Origin: Poecilobothrus nobilitatus
Taxonomy: Eukaryota > Arthropoda > Insecta > Diptera > Dolichopodidae
DNA: 64,000 bases
Assembly: GCA_947095535.1 (NCBI GenBank)
Contig: OX352774.1
Coordinates: forward strand, 263,907,843 to 263,971,842
Direction of reading: 5' to 3'
Shown here: positions 48,746 to 58,805 of the stretch, one piece after another
How the letters are laid out: each line of letters begins with the position of its first letter
Position numbering within the stretch: position 1 is the stretch's first letter
The notes under the pieces: generated by a model
Seen by the model: the letters and a program-made list of their open reading frames with translations, nothing else
Databases searched by the model: none
Told to the model about the DNA's origin: nothing
Position numbers and translations under genes: made by a program

Positions 48746-49935
48746 TCTCGTACGAAAAAAAGAAAAAAATTTGAAATTTTTCGAAAAGTAGAAACAGATC
48801 CCGATGTGATTTAATATTCTTGACTATGGATTTTTGATATTTTCACATATTTATTAAAAATCTAAAACTAAATTTAACAAGTTAGTAACTGGAAGAGTTT
48901 TAAAATGTTGAACAAGAAATGAGTAAATTCATATTCAGATATTATAAATTATATATTTATGTCTTCTCATGCAATTTATGAATATTAAATTATTCTCAAC
49001 AAAAAAAAAAAAAAAAATATTAAAAAAATTTTTTCTTTTTTATAGATTTTATAATAAAGAAAATAAATTTTCATAAAAATTAAGAAAATAAAAACATAAA
49101 AAAAGCATATCTTAGAAAATTATTTTTCAATTATAGTTTTGCTTTCTTCAATTATTCCCTCTTTCAATTTTCCGAATTTTTGTTTTTAAATCCTTTTCTT
49201 AAAATAAAACAACACTAAAAAGTATAAATTTCCATAAGTTTAATTTGTGACTTAAATAGATTCTAAACATATACCTTTATATATGTATGCATTATGTACA
49301 ATATATGTATATATACATTTTTAGTTATATACCAAAAAAATGTTTATTAAATTAATATACAATAGAATATTATGGAAGAAAAACTTTTGGTTATGAAACA
49401 GAAATTGTTTTTTTCTTTTTGGAAAATACGAGTATTAAAAATATAAAAAAAATATTTCTAAATATACATATATGTATATCTAATATATCTATAAGTGATC
49501 TATATATAAAGCTTTATGTATTTTAATTTATTATAATATTTTAGGCCTTGAAGGATAATTCCTTTTTTTCGGATATTTTTTTTTTTTTTTTATTAATTCA
49601 ACCATAATGCATACATGTTTGTAAGTATGTTTATTTAATATGTACATATAATATATTAATAAATACATTATTTTATATAATATGTATGTATGTATACACG
49701 ATAACTTTTTATTTTAAAAAATATTTCGCGTTTCTTACATAAACAAATTAAAATTAGCATAAATTATTTTTGTTAATTAGAAGAAATTTATCCAAGAAAT
49801 AAAAGCAAAACAAAAAAAAGAAAATGTATTTTAAATTAGGCTTGCCGAACTGTTTTTTTTTTTTTTTTTGGTAAAAAAGTTAAAAAAACATGGTAGGGTT
49901 TAGTATGGGTGGGGTATCAAATTTTGACATTTTAA
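48746..49935. other. AT-rich spacer, no gene seen
   Basis: Several TATA/CATA microsatellite-like tracts (49270-49315, 49460-49510, 49620-49700) and T runs (49579-49594, 49853-49869) occur. No exon or element end was recognised. Confidence 0.65.
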
Positions 49936-50045
49936 ATCTCGCTTTTTTTTTATTTTTTAATTTAATGGGCGAAATAAATTTAAAAATAAAACCATAACGA
50001 AACTCTACTGTACAGACTATAGAGTTATTCACCTAGAACAAACAT
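49936..50045 (+). repeat. Inverted repeat arm (partner at 51880-51960)
   Basis: AAATCTCGCTTTTTT, an ATAACGAAACTCTACT block, ATAGAGTTATT and CACCTAGAACAAA occur in this order. The complement of 51880-51960 shows the same order with AATCTCGCTTTTTAATT, GTAATGAAACTATACT, ATAGAGTATT and CACCTAGAACAAA. The two arms face each other across about 1.85 kb that holds a SINE, a hairpin and a mini-me-like element. Similarity is only moderate, so the duplication is old. Confidence 0.6.
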
Positions 50046-50398
50046 TTTAAGCATCTTTCTACGATTTTGAAATATTCCATTGGGAGATATTTTGCTTTAA
50101 AGTGCAAAAATAAATGTTTTTGCATTTATGCTTTTAATTTTTTTTATGTTTTTAATTGTCGGGCTACTTGAATTTTGTTGAACCTATGAATTGTCTTGGA
50201 GAATTTAATTTAGTTAATTAGTATATTTTGTTGTTTAATGTTTATGTTATAATGTTTTGTTATATTAATATTGTGTTAATTAATTCAACTATTATGAATG
50301 TAATTTTATTTTATATCTATTTATTATTTTGTATTGTTTTAGCTTTTAATTTTTAAAAATATTTGAATCTTTTGTTTTTCGTTTTAATAAACACAGGG

Positions 50399-50588
50399 AA
50401 GGGGCCTCGGTGGCCTAATGGGTAGGAGCGTATAAAACACGTTGTAAACACCGAGGGAGTGTGAGTTCGAGTCCCACACACATCGTAAGAGTTATTCCCC
50501 CTTACGATATGTACAGCCATACCTGAACAGGAAAGGCTGTGGAATTTCCTGTTCAGATTTATGTGACAGAGAAATGCATTAAAAAAAA
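50399..50588 (+). mobile_element. tRNA-derived SINE, family A (young copy)
   Basis: A perfect 13-bp target duplication AATAAACACAGGG flanks it (50386-50398 and 50589-50601). The head has an A-box TGGCCTAATGGG (50411-50422) and a B-box GAGTTCGAGTCCC (50463-50475) about 50 bases apart. That spacing and the GTGGCC-TAGTGG text resemble a class II tRNA such as tRNA-Ser. The body contains a CGTAAG/CTTACG hairpin and a strong CTGAACAGGAAA/TTTCCTGTTCAG hairpin (arms 50523-50534 and 50545-50556). The 3' end is GAGAAATGCATT plus poly(A). The clean duplication implies a recent insertion. Confidence 0.9.
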
Positions 50589-50971
50589 AATAAACACAGG
50601 GTTTTTTATGCCAATTGGAAAATTAATAGCTATTGCATTTCAATATACGTACCTACATATTATATTTTAAAATTTTCCAGTTGGCTTTTTTCATACAAAA
50701 ATTAACTTTATTCTTTTCCTTTCTAACTTTTTTATTTTTTTCTTAATATATATATTTATTTCTCGAATTTATTAAAATACTAAAAATCAAATCAAAAAAC
50801 TTAAATTTAACAATTGCTTACTAAATTTTAAGTAAATACATAATTAATTTTACACTGTGTTCTCAAGTGGGATATTTTTAAACATTCATCTCTTTCAAAT
50901 TTATCGCTTTCAAATCAAAAATATTTTCAAAGTATATATTACATATTTTCAAGTATATACCTATGCGTATA

Positions 50972-51010
50972 CACTCTATGCATACGTACCTATTACGTAT
51001 GCATAGAGTG
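50972..51010. repeat. Perfect 17-bp inverted repeat with 5-base loop
   Basis: CACTCTATGCATACGTA (50972-50988) and its exact complement (50994-51010) are separated by CCTAT. The hairpin directly abuts the end of the mini-me-like copy that starts near 51023, and could be a terminal stem-loop of that element or part of its target. The expanded copy at 43.5 kb has no equivalent hairpin beyond its shared end. Confidence 0.85.
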
Positions 51011-51022
51011 CTAGTAAATTTA

Positions 51023-51852
51023 GATAAAACGAGGAAGATTGCAGTAGAGTAGACTGTGCCAACTCTAAGATACCCGTATGAACGTAATATACCCTGTTTC
51101 TATAAAACTTGCCATCTTTTAAAAACTTTCAGATGTTTTAGTACCGACGTTAACTACAGAGTAAATTGTGGAGTTGTATGACAGCTATCCGAACCTGTTG
51201 CACCAGCACAACCAAATTTTACAGAAGTTGTGGCCATAAAACTTGATCATCATTTGTAAGATTTCAGACCCCTGGCTTCATTAAACTCCAAGAGGTGCAA
51301 GAAGACTGAACCGGCTGCTCTAGATCAACCAAATTTTATAAAAATTGTTGGCATGTAACTCGACACCTCTGTACTAAATTTCAGATTTCTAGCTTCAGTA
51401 GACACTGAGCTATTTTCATTTAAAAAGAGAAGGAGTATGGCAGCTACCCGAACATGCCGTACCATGACAACCAACTTTTACAGAAGTGGTTGCCATAAAA
51501 CTTGATCATGATTTGCAAAATTTCAGATACCTAGCTTGAATAGATACTGAGTTATTTCCATATAAAGAAAGAAGTTGTATGGCAGCTACTCGAAGCCGGA
51601 TACCGAAAATGCTGGATTTAAATAGTAAAACTAACAATTTTGTAAAAGTGACGTTAAAAAAATTTCAGCCTCTTAGCTCCTTTGTTTTTTGAGTTATCGT
51701 GCGGACGGACGGACGTACCTGGCTTAATCGACTCAGAATCGATTCTGAGCCGATCCATACATTTGATACTATATCTAACTCGAATCCTTTAAGGTGTCAC
51801 AAACGTAATGGCAAATTTATTATACTCTTGAACATAGTTCTTACGAGTATAA
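51023..51852 (-). mobile_element. Mini-me/DINE-1-like element, compact copy
   Basis: This is an inverted copy of the element at 40700-43557. ATACCCGTATGAAC stands at 51070-51083. The other end (51837-51850) reads GTTCTTACGAGTAT, twelve of fourteen matching the expected complement. The (GTCC)n tract is at about 51698-51716, next to the conserved core. The interior contains single versions of the sub-monomers (complement of GTAGCTGCCATACAA near 51570-51584 and again near 51436-51450) without the 307-bp array. Beyond the 51070 repeat the GACTGTGCCAACTCTA...GAGGAAGATTGCAG segment (51024-51069) matches the extension of the expanded copy. The 63-codon frame at 51699-51890 only translates the microsatellite and core. 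Confidence 0.75.
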
Positions 51853-51879
51853 TGAAATTGAAAAAAAATGGGCAAAAAA

Positions 51880-51960
51880 TTTTGTTCTAGGTGAATAGAA
51901 TACTCTATATTTATAGTATAGTTTCATTACGATAAAACGTAATTAAAAAGCGAGATTTCA
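51880..51960 (-). repeat. Inverted repeat arm (partner at 49936-50045)
   Basis: This is the complement of the 49936-50045 text, starting next to the outer edge of the mini-me-like copy. Because TTCTAGGTGAATAG immediately borders the element, the arms may be the ends of a larger composite, or two insertions into related older repeats. Confidence 0.55.
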
Positions 51961-52451
51961 GAAATAAGTAAAAGAAAATTTCATATTAAATATTTTTTTC
52001 TGACAATGTATGCTATTTTTTTAGGGTTATTTTAAATGTTATTTTAACTTAAGACAATATCGTTAAATTGAATCATAATGAATCAATTGAATCATTCTTA
52101 GAATCATATTATTTGAATTCTCATAATTTCTAACTTTTCTCTTCACTTTTAAAAAGGTTGAAGGTACAATTTGTATATTTGTAAATTATTTTCATTTTCT
52201 ATCAAAGTTTTCCCAGGTGGGAAAATAATTTATAAATTGATCTGAAAGTTTTTCGACATTTTTCGACGTTAAAAATTTTGAAAAACATTTATTTATATTT
52301 TAAAATGCAAGATTAAAAATGTCGATAATTCGTACCGATCTCATTTAATATATTGCAATACTTCAAGATGTACAATAATAAAAAGGACATGGAGCTTTTT
52401 CTACTTTAATTAAAAAGAATATAAATTTAGATAATAAACTTTTTTTAAATA

Positions 52452-52503
52452 TAGGTGTAGGTATAGGTAGGTATAGGTTATAAGTATAGGTTAAGGTAGG
52501 TAC
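52452..52503. repeat. Short TATAGGT/AGGTA minisatellite
   Basis: Units of the type TATAGGTAGG and TATAGGTTA recur irregularly over about 50 bases. It resembles neither the TTAGG insect telomere repeat in phase nor any known element end. Confidence 0.65.
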
Positions 52504-53278
52504 TGCTTTCGTTAATTTATTCATTGAAATCTAAAACAAAAATTCTTACATTAAATTATTGATAGATTTGCAAAAGATATTAAAATGTCAATAAAATTCA
52601 ATACAGTTTCGAAGCTTTGAGTAAAATTAAAAAATTAAATATTAAAATCTTGAAATGATTTTACGCTTTTTAAAAAATATAGGAATGCTCAACAATTTCT
52701 TGATATTTAAATTAATTCGTCCTTGCGGTGTACATATATTATAATATTTGCAATAATTATAAACAAACAGGTTTGAAAAATTTTTTATATTTGGTTTGAT
52801 CATGACAGATTGGTAATCTTTTTCAAATTATTTAATAAAATATGAACACACTAATTTACATTTTTGTTTTTCATAATGCATACGTTTAACGTTAATAATA
52901 ATAAGTAGGTGTACAGTAGCAGCAGGTATACAAGAAGTATATTTTTAATTAAATACGTACTGTATACGTACTGTGTATGTATGTAAGTTCGTATTTTAAT
53001 GCTTATGAGTTTATTATAAAAATTGACTGACAAGTTAAATATGGAAAAATTGGTATCACACTTTATATAATATATCTAACAAATTTTTTATGGATATTTA
53101 TAAGCATATAAGATTTATTGTTTGAGTTCTAACGTTGTTGTGGTGGTTGTAATTTAAATTCATAAAATATCTTTTGAATTATTATATTTTTTGTTTTTTA
53201 ATATTTTTATTTTAAATAATTTAACAATATTAACTTAGATAATCGACCCCTAACAGACGATATTTGAAATAATATAGG
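52504..53278. other. AT-rich spacer, no gene seen
   Basis: Nothing recognisable was found. A 60-codon minus frame (52851-53033) is AT-driven. Confidence 0.6.
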
Positions 53279-53356
53279 GCTTGCTATAAAGGATGCGGTA
53301 AACAATATTGCCAGAGCCGTTGCAAAAGACAATGCTACGAAAAGATGGCTGAATAG
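53279..53356 (+). other. Cysteine-rich mini-frame, possible terminal exon
   Basis: Twenty-five codons starting at GCT (53279) end at TAG (53354-53356) and read ACYKGCGKQYCQSRCKRQC followed by six residues (YEKMAE). Five cysteines fall at spacing C-x3-C-x4-C-x3-C-x3-C, with many Lys, Arg and Gln. The codons are much less AT-biased than the surroundings. There is no start codon. Upstream, an in-frame TAA lies 9-11 bases before, and the frame follows a TATAG that could be a splice acceptor, though without a strong pyrimidine tract. If real, it would be the last exon of a small cysteine-rich secreted peptide. Chance or a decayed mobile element is at least as likely. A SINE fragment follows 40 bp downstream. 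Confidence 0.2.
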
Positions 53357-53397
53357 TTATAAAAATTAATTTCTTAATACAAAATACATAATACATT

Positions 53398-53491
53398 CTT
53401 ATTCATACGGTGTGTGTGGGATTCAAATTCAGACTCCATCCTTTACAGTATATTTTACATAAGTTCTTACCCACTAGGTGACGTAGTGTAG
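53398..53491 (-). mobile_element. SINE family A head fragment
   Basis: The complement reads CACCTAGTGGGTAAG (A box and following bases), then a TGTAAAATATACTGTAAA block and TTTGAATCCCACACACA (B box). This is the order found in the heads of the copies at 37.7, 50.4 and 58.6 kb. The body with the two hairpins and the poly(A) tail is missing, so the copy is truncated and old. Confidence 0.7.
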
Positions 53492-54039
53492 TGGATATAT
53501 AGTGTAGTCTTTATATATAGTGTAGATACTATTTATTACAATACTATTTATTACATTACTATTTATTTACAAAATAAAGTGTAGGTACTATTAATTTTTT
53601 TTTATTTTTTTTTTAATGTATTTTAATATTGTATTCTCTAAAATCTATATTTGTTGCCAAATACTATTGAAGAAAAAGTTAAAGTGTTTCTTGATTTTTC
53701 CTACGTCATCGGTATTTTTATATTGAAGGATATGTAGGAGGATTTTGTACATTATCCTTCTACATGCCTTTAATATATGTTTGATTCTGACTTGGCGATC
53801 AAAAAAACTACAAATTGTGGTATTATTAAATTTTTTTGAAAAAGACAGGGGACGCTAAAAGTATTAGGTATAAATTTAATTAGAAGTAAAATTAAAGATT
53901 CAAATGTTAATTTAATGGATAATTTTTGCGTTTTTTTGTATTTAATGGATTGTGTTTGATTACATTAGGCTGAAAATGGAGTATAATGTACACATTTGGG
54001 ATCGAATGTCCTTTCAGATTTTCTTACCCATTCTTCATA
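53492..54039. other. AT-rich spacer, no gene seen
   Basis: CTATTTATTACA-type words recur at 53528-53570. No exon or element end was recognised. Confidence 0.6.
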
Positions 54040-54225
54040 ATCCTAATTTTTTTTTAAATTTCTCCCACATATCTATCCCGTAAACCAAATAGTACATTTG
54101 TATCAAAGGTACCAACCTAAAGTTTAGTTTAAAAAGGGCCGGTTTTGTTTGATTGAAGTCTAACACTGTCCGGAAGAACCATGTCATTTCTTCTTGGTGA
54201 CTTTTAAGTTTTCCACCGACATCGA
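54040..54225 (-). repeat. Dispersed repeat family R1, copy 3
   Basis: On the minus strand this copy carries GGAAAACTTAAAAGTCACC, GTGTTAGACTTCAATCAAAC, TTTAAACTAAACTTTAGG and ACAAATGTACTATTTGG, matching the 30.7- and 48.6-kb copies in order. One phase remains open for about 62 codons, different from the one open at 48.6 kb. All three copies share orientation. Confidence 0.55.
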
Positions 54226-56291
54226 AAAAAAAAAAACAGATATTTTGGTTTTAAATTTATTATAATACAGTAAAATCATAAGTTAATAATAATCGAAACC
54301 GCATCATCAAATAATTTCAGTTCAAAGTTTTAATCGATTTGACCACGTCGTATTTATGAATGTTTTTCATAATCTGGACAGATTTGATTAAAAATTTTAA
54401 ACAATACTAATCATTTTTAAACGTGTCTTGATTAAATAAATAAAATTTTTTTTTTTTATTATACTATTGGGTAATTGTGTTAGGGTCCTTAATGTAATTA
54501 AATTAAAATAATTTAATTTTATATCAAGTTGCTTTAATATTTTTGTATTATTTATTATCTCTTACCTAGAGTTTGAGTTTTTTTTTTTTTGACATTTTGT
54601 TATTATTTGTACGAAATTTTTTGTCTGTTAGGCAGGTACTTTTATATTATATTATTAAAAAAAATATTTATAGATACATTGACCCAAAAAAATTCTGTAG
54701 AACAGATTAAATTTTTATGCATAACTACAATGGAAATAAAATAAAATAAATGGTTTGATGAATGATTGTGCTCAAATACAAGTGGGTGACCTTTCTAATA
54801 AAACTGGATGAATATTTTTATTTTTCACTAGGGAAATTAAAGAGTTTTAATTTTTTTGCTCTTTTAAAATTTTATACTTTTAGGTATCTAAATATACAGA
54901 GTGGGTAGTAAGGTTTGTTGTGTTAAAGAATATGAAATTATATTAATCGACAACTTTTGATATTAAAGTTTTTGCCATTTGATTCTTTAGTAGTTGCTAT
55001 GCGACAGAAAAATTTATTTTTTCTATAATATGTTCTTTTTTTTTAAGCCAGAAGTATAAATAATAACTTGCCGAACCAGTATAAAATAAATAAAAAAGGA
55101 AAAAAAAAACATTTAAATTTAGGAGTTGAGGTATAAGGAAAAAAGTAATCTCAAATTGAAACAAAAAAACAAAAGAAAAATAATTTCGCCCACAATAAGC
55201 ACACTTTTAATTTTGTGGTTATTTAAAAATTTCATGGAAAAGAAATATGAAAGTAAAATTTTTATAATATTTAAAAAAAAACGTCCTGAAAATTTAAATT
55301 ACATATATTGATATTTTTAAATGTATGTATTTATAATATATTTATACATATACATATATATATTTGCAATTGGTTGAAAAAAATAAGTATGAAGAAAAAT
55401 TCATAAATAAATAATGGTAGTAAAAATAAACAAACAATAACTGTATTAAAAAGAAGAAAATATTCAAATTTAAATAAATATATTTTTGAAAACGTAGAAT
55501 AGATTCTTAATACAAAGAAAATCTAAAAATCCTTAATTTTTTTTCATTGCAATTGACAGATTTCGTTTGAAAATTTTAACTATTTTGATTCAATTTTAAA
55601 ATTTTCACTATTAAGTTAGTGAAAACTTGAGCAATGATAGATTTAATTATAAGGATTAGCCAGTAGAGTATAAATTAGTTTTACAAAAATTTTTAGTGGA
55701 ATATGGATCCAATAAAGGACGAATTTTTGAATGTAATCAAAATTTGTTAGAAGGGTATTCTAAATACATTCTACATACATACATTCGACTCTTTAAAATT
55801 TTCAAATAAATTGCTTAAAAAAAAACCAAATGACATTATGGAGCATGTCTGCATTGAGTTTGTAAGAGGTTTATTTACTTTAAAAAATGATTTTTAGAGT
55901 CTATCTGATTTGCGCTTAAATAAGAACAATAAAAACAACTACAAATGGGTATTTAAGTTTGAAAACATTTTATATTTACAATAAGATCTGATTAATCAAT
56001 TAAACGAGTACCTAATTGTAATTTTTACAATTAACTTGCATTTTTAGTATCTAATAGATTACATATTCAATTATTCGGATTACTACATTGTATGGTATTC
56101 TTCGAACTTTTGTATTAATAATTGGTCTTCCTCTTAAATTGAATGAAAATATCTTACTTTTAACTTTTTTTTACTGTTTTAAATATGGATCATAAACACA
56201 GTTCTGTTAAAAATTTTTTTTAATTTCCTGATTCCTGATTTCCTGATTTGTTAAGAAAAACTACTTTTTTTCTCTAATTTTCCTTACCATT
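54226..56291. other. AT-rich spacer, no gene seen
   Basis: No exon, RNA gene or element end was recognised. TCCTGATT recurs three times in tandem near 56227-56250. Confidence 0.6.
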
Positions 56292-56372
56292 AAAAACTCC
56301 TGCTACTTATACAGGATTTCAACCCGTCTCAGTTAATACGCAAAGTACTCAATCAATTTTTAGGCCACCAAA
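56292..56372 (-). mobile_element. SINE family D head fragment
   Basis: The complement reads GGTGGCCTAAAAATTGATTG (A-box part), ACGGGTTGAAATCCTG (B box) and AAGTAGCAGGAG. This order matches the head and the start of the hairpin in the SINE at 1346-1564. No tail is preserved and no target duplication is visible. Confidence 0.6.
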
Positions 56373-58594
56373 ATTTATTCTTTTTATTTTCAAATACTTT
56401 GCATATTTTTAGGAGAATTAATTAAAGTATTTTAATGATTAGGACTTTTGCATTTATAATTTTATTTTTATGAAATTTTATAATAAGAGAAATCAATATT
56501 ATGTATAAAATGTTAATATAATTTTACTTTTGTTAATATTATCAGTTTTATGATGGACATTTAGATATTTTATCAAAATATAACATTTGTTCTAATATGA
56601 TAGAAAACTAAAATATGATCATGATGAAAAAAAAAAAATATATGAAATATTCATATAAAAAACAAAGTAAAAATTTAAAATAATACACAGTAGAGGTATA
56701 CTCAAATAATACAAAACCAACAAACAAATAAACAAAATTGAGAAAAATAAAGAAATGATATGTTTTAGGCAACAAAATAAAATAATAATAGAAACAAATG
56801 AAAAATGTATCCAAAAAGATAGGGATTCTTAAGAGTCCAAGATTATATTTTTGAAAAACAAAAAAATTTTTTTTTCCATTGTCGTTTTTTGATTTAATTT
56901 TTTTTTTTTTTTTTGTTTTTGCGTTTTTCATAGAAATCGTGATATGAATTTAATTTAATATTTTGTGTTGTAAATTCGCGGTTCTTATCATTTTCGTTAT
57001 TAAAATATTCATTTTGCTGATTTTATTTTTACTTTGGTTTATTATAAACAGGATATTCTTTTGTTTGTATATGGCTTTTCTTTCAAATATATATTTTTTT
57101 TTCATTCAAATATACGGGTTATTTATGAATTATTATATATGATGAGAAAAGAATGGGTTTTCGCTTTTTATTTATTTACATTAGAATTCTAGTTTTTTGT
57201 TTCCTTAAATTTCGGTTTTTATTTAAAAAAAAAAAAATTGTTTTATCGTTTTTAATTTTGATTTCTTTCTTTTAATTTTAAATGTAGAGATGGTAACATT
57301 TATTTACTAAACATATGAAAAGATTATTTAAAAATTGAAATAATTATTATTATTATGTTACAAAGAACTTTCAAATGAAGTAGTTGACGATTTCTTTCAA
57401 CAAAAGGTTTTTGAGACCGAAGACAACATTTTTAAGAAATAAAAGAAAGGATTATTTTTAACAGAAAAATTGTTTTCTTTTGTGTTTATAGGTGCATATT
57501 TTTGAATTATCCAATTCTTCTTTTCTAAACCTCTACCTCTATGAAATTCTCTACCTTCCTTTTGTACACCTTTCTGTTTGATAACAAAAGGAAAAATTAT
57601 AAAAATTAACATTTTAAAAATAACGTTAAAATGCTTTAAAACTTCATTGAATTTTATATTGAAAAGAACAAGGCTCTATTTATTCTTTTGTGTGTCCTTT
57701 ACAGTAAATTATTTTCAATTACACTAATATCCATTTTCATGATCAAAATAATAATAAAATTTGAAACTTTAATTATTTTCATTAAATTTATTATGCATCA
57801 CTGTTTTATTAATGTATTGTGGATATCCTTATTGTTATTTGCTGTTTTGTAATGATTTACTGAATGTGAAAACATATTATAGAAATTTGTCGTCTCAATG
57901 TATATTTTTGAATAAATAAATAAATAAAAAAATAAATATTTATCTATCTTATTGCCAACACTAAATCTTTGAAAAGAAATCTAAACTTTCTCTTTCCTTT
58001 TATTTAATACACAAAAAAAAAAAAATTCAAAACCAGTTTTTAAAAAAAATTTCTTTTTCTTTTTCTTTTTTTTGGTTTTTTGTTTTTTTGTTTTGTTTTC
58101 CTAAATAAGAACTGAAATAAAAAGGGATCAATTAGATATTATAAGACTTGGAATAAGCAAATACAAATTATATTTAGGGGACTGTGTAAGTTTTTTCTTT
58201 GTTTTTTTTTTGTTTTTGTTTTTTTAAAGGGGTTGAAACAAAACCAGAAAAAGAAAAAACAATTATAAAATAAAAAAAGACAATAAAATAATATAAAATT
58301 ATAGTACAATCTACACTACAATATATTATTATAGAACATTTCCTTTTGCTTCGAATTAATAACTCCGTAGTCCTTACAAAAAAAATATAAAAGGAAAGTA
58401 AGAAATCGAATTGAAACAAAGAACTAGAAAAATAACAGTAAAATAAAAATAAAAAAAAAAAAAAATTAAATTTTATTTTGAAACAATTAATAAATGTAAA
58501 TTAGTCTTAAATATATTTAAATAGAACGCATAGTAACGCACTTATTAAAATACAGTGACCGTCATTAAAAATATTAGTAAATTTAACATTTATA
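56373..58594. other. AT-rich spacer, no gene seen
   Basis: The 107-codon minus frame at 56608-56931 is Phe/Tyr/Lys-rich low-complexity sequence. Long A and T runs occur (for example 58012-58026, 58446-58464). No exon was recognised. Confidence 0.65.
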
Positions 58595-58603
58595 TTTGAA
58601 GAT

Positions 58604-58796
58604 GGAGCCTCGGTGGCCTAGTGGGTAAGATCGTATAAAATACGCTGTAAACACCGAGGGAGTGTGGGTTCGAATGCTAAACACGTCGTAAGAGTTATTC
58701 CCCCTTACGACATTTACAGCCACGCCTGAACAGGAAAGGCTGTGTAATTTCCTGTCCACATTTATGTGGCAGAGAAATGCATTAAAAAAAAAAAAT
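58604..58796 (+). mobile_element. tRNA-derived SINE, family A (young copy)
   Basis: A perfect 9-bp target duplication TTTGAAGAT flanks the element (58595-58603 and 58797-58805). The head has an A-box TGGCCTAGTGGG and a B-box GTGGGTTCGAATGC. The body has CGTAAGAGTTATTCCCCC and the CTGAACAGGAAA hairpin arm, whose partner has three changes (TTTCCTGTCCAC), so the hairpin is weakened. It ends GAGAAATGCATT and poly(A). Together with the 50.4-kb copy it shows the family was active recently. Confidence 0.9.
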
Positions 58797-58805
58797 TTTG
58801 AAGAT

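Noticed and set aside
50399..50475. tRNA gene
   Set aside because: A and B boxes are present, but the acceptor stem does not pair and the sequence continues into a SINE body with poly(A) and target duplications.
51699..51890. 63-codon frame starting MRTDGRTWLNRL
   Set aside because: It encodes the complement of the GTCC microsatellite and the element core, and is not a gene.
52452..52503. Telomere-like TTAGG-type repeat
   Set aside because: The units are TATAGGTAGG-like, irregular and very short. Flies lack TTAGG telomeres.
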